The translations under genes and the position numbers were made by a program. Below the pieces are notes generated by a model. The model did no database searches. It saw only the letters and a program-made list of their open reading frames with translations, and had not been told where the DNA came from. Shown here one piece after another: positions 57,264-64,000 of a stretch of DNA of 64,000 bases. Within the stretch, counting starts at the first letter, position 1. Every line of letters begins with the position of its first letter. The DNA is from DAIDKA01 sp035503515 (GTDB lineage: Bacteria; Pseudomonadota; Gammaproteobacteria; Steroidobacterales; Steroidobacteraceae), in the NCBI GenBank assembly GCA_035503515.1, contig DATJTJ010000036.1, forward strand, positions 62,001-126,000, written 5' to 3'.

Positions 57264-58703
57264 ATGGAAATCATATCCAAGTCATCCCTGCCGGCCGTCG
57301 GCGCCCCGCCCCGACCGTGGGACGCCCGGCTCGGGCGCCGGCTGGTCACGCCGCTGAAGGACACCTGGGTCACGCCCAACCACCTGACCACCGTGCGCCT
57401 GGTCGTCGGGCTGGCAGGCGCGCTGGCCTTCACCCCGGGGACCTGGGGCTGGACCAACGTTGCGGCGCTGCTGGTGATCCTGTCGAATTTCCTGGATCAC
57501 ACCGACGGGGAACTGGCGCGCATCAGCGGCAAGACCAGCCGCATCGGTCATCTCTACGACCTGGCCAGCGACGCCGTGGTCACGATCCTGCTGTTCTGCT
57601 GCATCGGCATCGGCGTGGCCGCCAGCGGCGCGCGCAGTATCCCCTTCGGGTTACCCGCCGGGCTCATGGGCGCCGTGGCGGGCGCCGCCGTGGCGCTCAT
57701 CTTCTATCTGCGCATGCGTATCGAGGAGCTGCTGGGCAAGGCAGGCACCCGCCAGGGATCCATTGCCGGCTTCGAAACCGAGGATGTCCTGTACCTGCTG
57801 CCCCTGGTCACCCTGTTCGGCGTGCTGCCGCCATTCCTCATGGCGGCCGTGGTGGGCGCACCGCTGTTCGCGCTGCTGGTGATCGCGGATTTCGTGCGGG
57901 TACGGCGCCGGCCGGTCGCGACGCTGCCGGCGACGCGGGCAGTGGCCGAGAAGAACGCCGATCCGCAACTCGAGGCCGCGCTGCAGCCGAATCTGTCCGG
58001 CCTGGACGAGGATGCCCTGCGCCGCCAGTACCGCGAACAGGGCAGCTTCCTGTACGTGCCCGGCTTCCTGCCCGCGCAGTTCACCGCGCGGCTGGTGGCA
58101 GCCGTCGATGACGTGGCGGCGGTCGTGAACCGCAACTACCTGCCCGGTCACAAGCAGGGCGGCAGCGTCAGCCGCCACCGCATCGATGAGCTCGCCCCCT
58201 TCATCGCACAGCTCTATCGTTCACCGGCGCTGCTGAGCTGGCTGAGCGCGCTGACCGGCGATCGCCTGCAGCTGTCGCCGGCCGATGACCCGCATGCCTA
58301 TGCGCTGTACTTCTATTCCCGGCCCGGGGACCACATCGGCTGGCACTACGATACCTCCTATTATTCCGGGCGACGCTACACGCTGCTGTTCGGCATCGTC
58401 GACCGGTCGACCTGCCGCCTGGACTACGAGCTTCACACGCGCGAGCCGGACCGCGTGCCGCAGTCCGGCTCGCTGCAGATTCCGCCGGGCGGCCTGGTGT
58501 TCTTCGATGGTGACAAGCTGCGTCACCGCATCACGCCGATCGGCGCCGGCGAGTTCCGCGTCTCGCTGACCTTCGAGTACCTCACGAGCCAGCACATGAG
58601 CCCGTGGTGGCGCTTCGTGTCGAACATGAAGGACGCCATCGCCTACTTCGGATTCCGCCAGGTGTTCAGCCGCATGTTCAGGGGACGCGCGCCGACTCCA
58701 TGA
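57264..58703 (+). CDS. Fusion of CDP-alcohol phosphatidyltransferase and Fe(II)/2-oxoglutarate dioxygenase
   Basis: 479 residues in two clear halves. Residues 20-215 form a multi-span CDP-alcohol phosphatidyltransferase with a complete signature: D78, D81, G82, A85, R86, G95, D99 and D103. Such enzymes join a CMP-activated headgroup to an alcohol such as diacylglycerol, or a CDP-lipid to a headgroup alcohol. Residues 235-460 form a 2OG dioxygenase with H361, D363, H421 and R432 as the iron and 2-oxoglutarate ligands. The dioxygenase part is cytosolic if the C-terminus is inside. Next to PEP mutase genes it probably makes and hydroxylates a phosphonolipid headgroup. The stop overlaps the next start (ATGA). 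Confidence 0.88.
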   Translation: MEIISKSSLPAVGAPPRPWDARLGRRLVTPLKDTWVTPNHLTTVRLVVGLAGALAFTPGTWGWTNVAALLVILSNFLDHTDGELARISGKTSRIGHLYDLASDAVVTILLFCCIGIGVAASGARSIPFGLPAGLMGAVAGAAVALIFYLRMRIEELLGKAGTRQGSIAGFETEDVLYLLPLVTLFGVLPPFLMAAVVGAPLFALLVIADFVRVRRRPVATLPATRAVAEKNADPQLEAALQPNLSGLDEDALRRQYREQGSFLYVPGFLPAQFTARLVAAVDDVAAVVNRNYLPGHKQGGSVSRHRIDELAPFIAQLYRSPALLSWLSALTGDRLQLSPADDPHAYALYFYSRPGDHIGWHYDTSYYSGRRYTLLFGIVDRSTCRLDYELHTREPDRVPQSGSLQIPPGGLVFFDGDKLRHRITPIGAGEFRVSLTFEYLTSQHMSPWWRFVSNMKDAIAYFGFRQVFSRMFRGRAPTP

Positions 58704-59695
58704 GGCGTCTGGGATCGTGGCTACTCACCGGCGGCTTGCTGTTGTTCGTGGCCCTGCTGGTGACGCAGGGCCTGCCGGCGGTTCTCGCGACCCTCGCGGC
58801 AGCCGGCTGGGGGTTGCTGGCCGTCTCTGCGTTCCATCTGCTGCCGCTGATCATCGACGCGGGGGCGATCCGTGCGCTGTACCTGCGGGGCCAGACCCAG
58901 CACGGCCTGCGGGACGCGGTGCTGACGCGCTGGATCGGTGAGTCGGCGAACAGTCTGATGCCGGCGGGCCAGCTCGGCGGGCCGGTGTTCATGGCGCGGC
59001 ATCTTTCACAGCGCGGCATGGCCATGCCGCAGGCGGCCGCGGTGATCACGGTCAGCACCACGCTGCAGACCTTCGGCCAGATCCTGTTCGCGCTGCTGGG
59101 TGTGCTGCTGCTGGGCGCCCGTGCCGGCGGCCTCTCGGAGCAGGCGCTGCGCAACATGGCCCTCGGAGCGAGCGGCTTCCTGGCACTGCAGATCGTGGGC
59201 TTCTACTACCTGCAGCGCCGCGGTTTCTTCAGCAAGCTGCTGCGCCTGGTCACGCGTCTGGCGGGCTCGCAGAAATGGTCCGGGCTGATGACGCAGGCGC
59301 AGGCCATCGATGCGGCCGTGGAGGCGACCTACTCCCGCAGTGGCCCGGTGGCCCTGAGTTTCCTCGCAAGCCTGATCGGCTGGCTGGCGGGGGCCGGTGA
59401 GGTCTACCTGATCCTGCGGTTCGTGGGCCATCCGGTCAGCTGGGTGACCGCACTGCTGCTGGAGAGTCTCGGACAGGCCGTGCGCGGCGCCGCATTCGCG
59501 GTGCCCGGCGCCCTGGGCGTGCAGGAAACCGGCTACGTACTGCTGGCGCCCTTCGCCGGACTCACGCCGGATGTCGCGCTGGCACTGTCCCTGGCCAAGC
59601 GGGTGCGCGAATTGCTGCTGGGATTGCCGGGCCTGATCTATCTGCGGCTTGCGGGCCGCTCCGGCGGCGCGGCAACCGGCGCCGTCCCGCCTTGA
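58700..59695 (+). CDS. HpnL-like multi-span membrane protein (LPG synthase TM family)
   Basis: 331 residues with about eight transmembrane segments. RWIGESANSLMPAGQLGGPVFMARHL is close to the corresponding segment of HpnL and of the lysyl-phosphatidylglycerol synthase flippase domain; VGHPVSWVTALLLESLGQAVRGAAFAVPGALGVQE and KRVRELLLGLPGLIYL are likewise family-typical. These proteins are thought to move lipids between membrane leaflets or transport sugar-lipids. In this operon the likely role is to transport a phosphonolipid. ATGA overlap with the fusion gene before it. Confidence 0.82.
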   Translation: MRRLGSWLLTGGLLLFVALLVTQGLPAVLATLAAAGWGLLAVSAFHLLPLIIDAGAIRALYLRGQTQHGLRDAVLTRWIGESANSLMPAGQLGGPVFMARHLSQRGMAMPQAAAVITVSTTLQTFGQILFALLGVLLLGARAGGLSEQALRNMALGASGFLALQIVGFYYLQRRGFFSKLLRLVTRLAGSQKWSGLMTQAQAIDAAVEATYSRSGPVALSFLASLIGWLAGAGEVYLILRFVGHPVSWVTALLLESLGQAVRGAAFAVPGALGVQETGYVLLAPFAGLTPDVALALSLAKRVRELLLGLPGLIYLRLAGRSGGAATGAVPP

Positions 59696-59727
59696 ACCGG
59701 TAGTGGTGTGATAATGTTTCGGCAATC

Positions 59728-60495
59728 ATGAGAGCCATTCTGCTTGCTGCCGGGCGCGGCTCCCGGTTGTCCGCCGGGGGACCCCATCTTCCCAAGTGCC
59801 TGCTGAGGTTCGGCGGCGAGACCCTGCTGGAGCGGCACCTGCGGCTGCTGCAGGCGGCCGGGGTGCGGGAGGTCGTCCTCGGCCTGGGTTTCGAGCGCGA
59901 GGTCGTCGAGGCGGAGCTGGCGCGCCTCGCGGCGCTCGGATTGCCGCGCGCCGAGGTGGTCATCAACGAGCGTTTCACCCTGGGCAGCGTCCTCACCGTG
60001 CATGTCGCGGCCGAGGCGCTCTGCCGCGGCGGCGACGTGCTGCTGATGGATGCCGACGTGCTCTACGATGAGCGCATCATGAGGCCGCTGACCGAAGGTG
60101 CCGCCTGCGAGAACCGCATACTCATCGACCGCGAATTCGAGCCGGGGGATGAGCCGGTCAAGGTGTGCGTCCGGGAAGGCGTGCCGGTGGAGCTGCGCAA
60201 GCAGGTGGCCGCGGGCCTGCGCTATGACACCATCGGCGAGTCGGTGGGCTTCTTCCGGTTCGAGGAGCGCGCCGCGCGACGTCTCGCGCAGCTCGTCGCC
60301 GGCTACGAGGCGGGCGGCCGCAGCCATCTGCCCCACGAGGAAACCCTGCGGGACCTGATCCTGGAGGGCAGCCAGGTTTTCAGGATCGTCGATGTGACCG
60401 GGGCGCCCTGGATCGAGATCGACTTTCCGGCGGATGTGGAGCGGGCGCGGACCGAAATCCTGCCGCAGCTGTCCTCCTCGGGAGTGACCGCGTGA
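59728..60495 (+). CDS. Nucleotidyltransferase, LicC/PntC-like
   Basis: 255 residues with the canonical sugar/choline nucleotidyltransferase fold. The nucleotide-binding motif LLAAGRGSRL (5-14) and PKCLL are intact; LLMDADVLYD holds the metal-binding Asp and the C-terminus IEIDFPADVERA completes it. The best guess is CTP:aminoethylphosphonate (or phosphocholine-type) cytidylyltransferase; the related PntC makes CMP-aminoethylphosphonate for phosphonolipids. It should supply CMP-headgroup to the fusion enzyme two genes upstream. It is followed by the PEP mutase gene with a GTGA overlap. Confidence 0.8.
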   Translation: MRAILLAAGRGSRLSAGGPHLPKCLLRFGGETLLERHLRLLQAAGVREVVLGLGFEREVVEAELARLAALGLPRAEVVINERFTLGSVLTVHVAAEALCRGGDVLLMDADVLYDERIMRPLTEGAACENRILIDREFEPGDEPVKVCVREGVPVELRKQVAAGLRYDTIGESVGFFRFEERAARRLAQLVAGYEAGGRSHLPHEETLRDLILEGSQVFRIVDVTGAPWIEIDFPADVERARTEILPQLSSSGVTA

Positions 60496-62192
60496 GCGCA
60501 ACTCTGCCCACCCCGCCGCCGCCGCAGCCGGTGCGCCTGTCGCGCAGTGCCCAGCTGCGACGGATGCTGCTCAGCCCGGAACTCGAGTTCCTGATGGAAG
60601 CGCACAATGGCCTCTCGGCGCGCATCGTCCGGGAAGCCGGGTTCCGCGGCATCTGGGCTTCCGGATTGTCCATCTCGGCGCAGTTCGGCGTGCGGGACAA
60701 CAACGAGGCGAGCTGGACCCAGGTCGTGGACATGCTGGAGTTCATGGCCGATGCCAGCGACCTGCCGATCCTGCTCGACGGGGATACCGGCTACGGGAAT
60801 TTCAACAACCTGCGCCGGCTGGTACGCAAGCTGGAGCAGCGGGGCATCGGCGGCGTCTGCATCGAAGACAAGATCTTCCCCAAGACCAACAGCTTCCTGA
60901 ATGGCGAGCGTCAGCCGCTGGCGGACGTCGACGAGTTCGCGGGCAAGATTGCCGCGGGCAAGGACACGCAGACCGATCCGGACTTCTGCATCGTGGCGCG
61001 GGTCGAGGCGCTGATCGCGGGCTGGGGCATGGAGGAGGCGCTGCGGCGCGCCGAGGCCTACCGGCGGGCGGGTGCGGATGCCATCCTCATCCACAGCAAG
61101 CTGTCGCGGCCGGACGAGATCCTCGCCTTCGCGCGCGAGTGGGGCAATCGGGCGCCGCTGGTCATCGTCCCGACCAAGTACTACAGCACGCCGAGCGAGG
61201 TGTTCCGCAAGGCGGGCATCAGCACCGTGATCTGGGCCAATCACCTGGTGCGCTCCTCGGCGGCCGCGATGCAGGCCGTGGCGCGCGACATCCACGACAA
61301 CCAGACGGTGGTGAACGTCGAGGACCGCATCGTGTCGGTGGAGGAGATCTTCAGACTCCAGGATGCCGACGAGTACTCGGCAGCCGAGCGGCTGTACCTG
61401 TCCTCCGCATCCGTGTCGCGGGCGGCCATCGTGCTGGCCGCGGGCCGGGGCCGTGGCCTGGAGACGCAGACGGCGGACCGGCCGAAGATCATGCTGAACA
61501 TCGCCGGCAAGCCGCTGCTGCGCTGGCTGATCGACGGCTTCAAGAAGCAGCAGGTCAATCAGATCACGGTGGTGGGCGGCTATCGCGCCGATGCCATCGA
61601 CACCGCCGGCATTCAGCTGCTGCTCAACGAGCGCCACGCGCACACCGGCGAACTCGCCTCCCTGGTCTGCGCGACCGGCGCGCTCGAGGTCGATACCGTC
61701 ATTGCCTATGGCGACCTGCTGTTCCGCAGCTACGTGCTGCGTGCGCTGGTGGAGAGCAAGGGCGAGTTCTCGGTGGTCGTGGACTCCTCGGGCTCCGGCG
61801 CCGACAACCGTACGGTGCGCGACTTCGCCTTCTGCAGCCGCGCCGATGATCGGGGCCTGTTCGGCACGCCGGTCAGGCTCGAACGGATGGTGGCGGGCAA
61901 GGAGGCCGCGGCTGCCGCCGTGGCCGAGGCTGCGCACGGCCGCTGGATCGGGCTGCTGAACGTCAGTCGCGCCGGTGTGCCGCGACTGAAGCGCGTGCTG
62001 GCACAGCTGCAGGCCCGCGCGGATTTCGACTCCCTCGACATGCCGGCGCTGCTCAACGCCCTGGTGGCCGATGGCGCCGCCATCGATGTGCAGTACGTGC
62101 ATGGTCACTGGCGCGGTGTCAACGACCTGGAGGACCTGCACTCCGCGGTGGATTTCGCGCATTCGCAGGCGCCGCTTGCTCCAGGCACGTGA
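60492..62192 (+). CDS. pepM: Phosphoenolpyruvate mutase fused to a nucleotidyltransferase domain
   Basis: 566 residues. Residues 15-300 are PEP mutase: DGDTGYG at 96-102 (metal site) and the family-defining EDKIFPKTNS at 125-134. This enzyme forms the carbon-phosphorus bond by turning PEP into phosphonopyruvate, the first step of nearly all phosphonate synthesis. Residues 309-566 form a nucleotidyltransferase-like domain with AAGRGRGL (316-323), PKIML, AYGDLLF and HWRGVNDLEDL; the usual G-S/T-R motif is replaced by G-R-G, so its activity may differ. GTG start at 60492 overlapping the previous stop. Confidence 0.93.
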   Translation: MSATLPTPPPPQPVRLSRSAQLRRMLLSPELEFLMEAHNGLSARIVREAGFRGIWASGLSISAQFGVRDNNEASWTQVVDMLEFMADASDLPILLDGDTGYGNFNNLRRLVRKLEQRGIGGVCIEDKIFPKTNSFLNGERQPLADVDEFAGKIAAGKDTQTDPDFCIVARVEALIAGWGMEEALRRAEAYRRAGADAILIHSKLSRPDEILAFAREWGNRAPLVIVPTKYYSTPSEVFRKAGISTVIWANHLVRSSAAAMQAVARDIHDNQTVVNVEDRIVSVEEIFRLQDADEYSAAERLYLSSASVSRAAIVLAAGRGRGLETQTADRPKIMLNIAGKPLLRWLIDGFKKQQVNQITVVGGYRADAIDTAGIQLLLNERHAHTGELASLVCATGALEVDTVIAYGDLLFRSYVLRALVESKGEFSVVVDSSGSGADNRTVRDFAFCSRADDRGLFGTPVRLERMVAGKEAAAAAVAEAAHGRWIGLLNVSRAGVPRLKRVLAQLQARADFDSLDMPALLNALVADGAAIDVQYVHGHWRGVNDLEDLHSAVDFAHSQAPLAPGT

Positions 62193-63357
62193 GTTCGTCG
62201 AGGCCGCGCGCGCGCGCGGCTTCCAGTGGTATGCGGGCGTTCCCTGTTCGTACCTGACGCCGTTCATCAACCACGTGTTGCAGGACCCGCAGCTGCACTA
62301 CGTTTCAATGGCGAACGAAGGAGACGCCGTGGCCCTGGCCGCGGGCGTCGCGCTGGCGGGCGACGGTCGTGGCGGCCCGGGACGCGGCATCGCCATGATG
62401 CAGAATTCCGGACTGGGCAATGCCGTGAGTCCCCTGACCTCCCTCACCTGGACCTTCGGCCTCCCGCAGCTGCTGATCGTCACCTGGCGCGGCCAGCCGG
62501 GCGTGCCGGATGAACCGCAGCATGCCCTGATGGGGCCGATCACGCCCCGGATGCTCGAAACCATGCAGATCGGCTGGGAACTGTTTCCGACCGAGGCCGC
62601 ACAGCTGGAGGCAGCGCTCGATCGCGCGCTCGCGCACATGAACACGACCGGACGCTGCTACGCGCTGCTGATGCAGAAGGGCAGCGTCGCCCCGACCGAG
62701 CTGCACGCCGAGCCGCCGACGGTGGTTGCGGCCGCGCCCGCCGCGCGCGTGCTCGTGCGGCGCAGCGCCACGACGCCGCAGCTGCGGCCCTCGCGCGCGC
62801 AGGCGCTTCGGGAAATCGTCGCGCATTCGGACCAAAGCGCGACGGTGCTGCTGGCCACCACGGGTTTCTGCGGGCGGGAGCTGTATGCGGTGGCCGATCG
62901 CGCCAGCCATCTGTACATGGTCGGGTCCATGGGCTGCGTGACCCCGCTGGCGCTCGGTCTGGCACTGGCGCGCCCGGACCTGAAAGTCATCGCACTGGAT
63001 GGCGACGGCGCGGCACTGATGCGGCTGGGGGCATTCGCGACCATCGGTGCGAGCGCGCCGCGCAATCTGTGGCACCTGCTGCTGGACAACAGCGTCCATG
63101 AGTCCACCGGCGCCCAGGCCACGGTGTCCGCGACGGTGGCCTTTGCCGATGTGGCCTCCGCCTGCGGCTACCGGTCCTGCCTGGATACCGATTCGGTGGC
63201 GGAGCTCCCTGGCTGGCTGCGGCCCGGTGACGGGCCGCATTTCGCAAGGCTCCTGACCCGCACCGGCACGCCGCCGGACCTGCCGCGGCCGAAGATCAGC
63301 CCCGCGCAGGTGCGCGAGCGCTTCATGCAGCACATCAGTTCCGGAGGCCGTTCGTGA
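62176..63357 (+). CDS. ppd: Phosphonopyruvate decarboxylase
   Basis: 393 residues of the thiamine-diphosphate-dependent phosphonopyruvate decarboxylase family: GVPCSYLTPFIN, NEGDAVALAAGVAL, MQNSGLGNAVSPLTSL (all in the first 90 residues), and the ThDP-binding LDGDGAALMRLG near 275-285. It pulls the unfavourable mutase step forward by converting phosphonopyruvate to phosphonoacetaldehyde. The TTG at 62176 gives the expected N-terminus MLQAREFVEAARARGF and overlaps pepM by 17 bp; no ATG gives this. A GTGA overlap joins it to the transaminase gene. Confidence 0.92.
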   Translation: MLQAREFVEAARARGFQWYAGVPCSYLTPFINHVLQDPQLHYVSMANEGDAVALAAGVALAGDGRGGPGRGIAMMQNSGLGNAVSPLTSLTWTFGLPQLLIVTWRGQPGVPDEPQHALMGPITPRMLETMQIGWELFPTEAAQLEAALDRALAHMNTTGRCYALLMQKGSVAPTELHAEPPTVVAAAPAARVLVRRSATTPQLRPSRAQALREIVAHSDQSATVLLATTGFCGRELYAVADRASHLYMVGSMGCVTPLALGLALARPDLKVIALDGDGAALMRLGAFATIGASAPRNLWHLLLDNSVHESTGAQATVSATVAFADVASACGYRSCLDTDSVAELPGWLRPGDGPHFARLLTRTGTPPDLPRPKISPAQVRERFMQHISSGGRS

Positions 63358-64000
63358 TCCTGCTGAATCCTGGCCCCGTGACCCTGAGCGAACGCGTGCG
63401 CCGCAGCCTGCTCAATCCGGACCTCTGTCACCGCGAACCGGAATTCTTCGACCTTCAGGACGAGATCCGCAGCGGGCTGCTTGCGGTGTACGACCTGGAT
63501 CCGGCGCAGTGGTCCGCGGTGCTGATGACCGGTTCCGGCACTGCCGCCGTCGACAGCATGATGGCGAGCCTGCCGCATCGGCAGGCCCGGGTGCTGGTGC
63601 TGGACAACGGCGTCTACGGCGAGCGCATGACACAGATGTGCGCCCAGTACGGTATCGCGCATGAAGCGCTGCGCGGGCAGTGGCTGCGGGCACCGGATGT
63701 CGAGCAGGTGGCCGCGCGCCTGGGCAGCGGCCGGTTCACGCACCTGGCGGCGGTCCATCATGAGACCACCACCGGACGGCTGACGGACCTTGATTCCCTG
63801 GCAGGCCTGTGCGGCCTGCATGGCGTGCAGCTGCTGGTCGACGGCGTCAGCAGTTTCGGCGCGGAAGGGATCGATTTCACGGCTCCGGCCCTGGCCGCCG
63901 TCGCCGCGACGGCCAACAAATGCCTGCACGGCGTGCCGGGCATCTCCTTCGTGATCGCGCGCCGCGCAGCCCTGGACCGTGCCGAGAGCCGGACGTTCTA
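63354..64000 (+). CDS. 2-aminoethylphosphonate transaminase-like protein, N-terminal part (cut by window edge)
   Basis: 215 residues visible, starting at the GTG at 63354 with GGAGG 6 bp upstream. The start ILLNPGPVTLSERVRRSL and LCHREPEFFDL fit the PhnW/AEP-pyruvate transaminase family of class V PLP aminotransferases, and the PLP lysine is K189 in ATANKCLHG. It would transfer an amino group (from alanine) to phosphonoacetaldehyde to give 2-aminoethylphosphonate. The C-terminal half lies beyond 64000, so a fusion to another domain cannot be excluded. Confidence 0.88.
   Translation, partial: MILLNPGPVTLSERVRRSLLNPDLCHREPEFFDLQDEIRSGLLAVYDLDPAQWSAVLMTGSGTAAVDSMMASLPHRQARVLVLDNGVYGERMTQMCAQYGIAHEALRGQWLRAPDVEQVAARLGSGRFTHLAAVHHETTTGRLTDLDSLAGLCGLHGVQLLVDGVSSFGAEGIDFTAPALAAVAATANKCLHGVPGISFVIARRAALDRAESRTF

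Overview
The window is dense, GC-rich, Gram-negative chromosomal DNA. There are about 52 protein genes, almost no gaps, many 4-bp start/stop overlaps and frequent GTG or TTG starts. TonB receptor, TolC/NodT outer-membrane factors, lipoproteins, SlyD, SlyX, oligopeptidase A, HutC/HutU, a Fur box and a sigma-54 enhancer-binding regulator together point to a gammaproteobacterium, plausibly of the Xanthomonadales/Nevskiales kind. That placement is an inference from gene content, not a tested assignment. No rRNA, tRNA, CRISPR array, insertion sequence or phage gene was seen.

Layout. 1-1178: start of a histidine-utilisation operon read leftward (hutC, hutU cut by the window edge) with a perfect HutC operator. 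1217-7594: an ABC exporter, a branched-chain aminotransferase and the E1alpha/E1beta/E2 subunits of branched-chain 2-oxoacid dehydrogenase in one tight operon. 7603-18666: mostly single housekeeping or accessory genes (two-way mix of SDR, flavin reductase, sugar isomerase, YXWGXW-type envelope protein, lytic transglycosylase, AAHS-type MFS carrier, HpnB, SlyD, PrlC, ZIP permease). 18700-26545: exported methyltransferase, a divergent ArsR/SDR pair with a palindromic operator, a Fur-controlled TonB siderophore receptor with PKHD hydroxylase and Sel1 protein, exonuclease III and an exported peroxiredoxin. 26673-36250: ABC-F ATPase, a TMEM165/GDT1-type cation transporter behind a CadR-type MerR regulator, and a divergent RND metal-efflux operon whose promoter has the stretched spacer expected for MerR control.

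37180-55086 is the first system of special interest. TolC, a membrane-fusion protein and one ATPase are followed by eight MacB/FtsX-type permeases arranged as four alternating A-B pairs, then a polyamine-type binding lipoprotein, a sigma-54 response regulator, a histidine kinase with almost no periplasmic domain, and slyX. A near-consensus -24/-12 promoter and three TGTCCGC repeats precede tolC. I infer a self-regulated exporter and sensor module, probably for peptide-like or amphipathic toxic compounds.

57264-64000 is the second. It is a phosphonate operon (PEP mutase fused to a nucleotidyltransferase, phosphonopyruvate decarboxylase, start of an aminoethylphosphonate-type transaminase). It also carries a second nucleotidyltransferase, an HpnL-like membrane protein and a CDP-alcohol phosphatidyltransferase fused to an Fe(II)/2-oxoglutarate dioxygenase. 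The gene set predicts synthesis of a (hydroxylated) aminoethylphosphonate lipid. The operon continues past the right edge.
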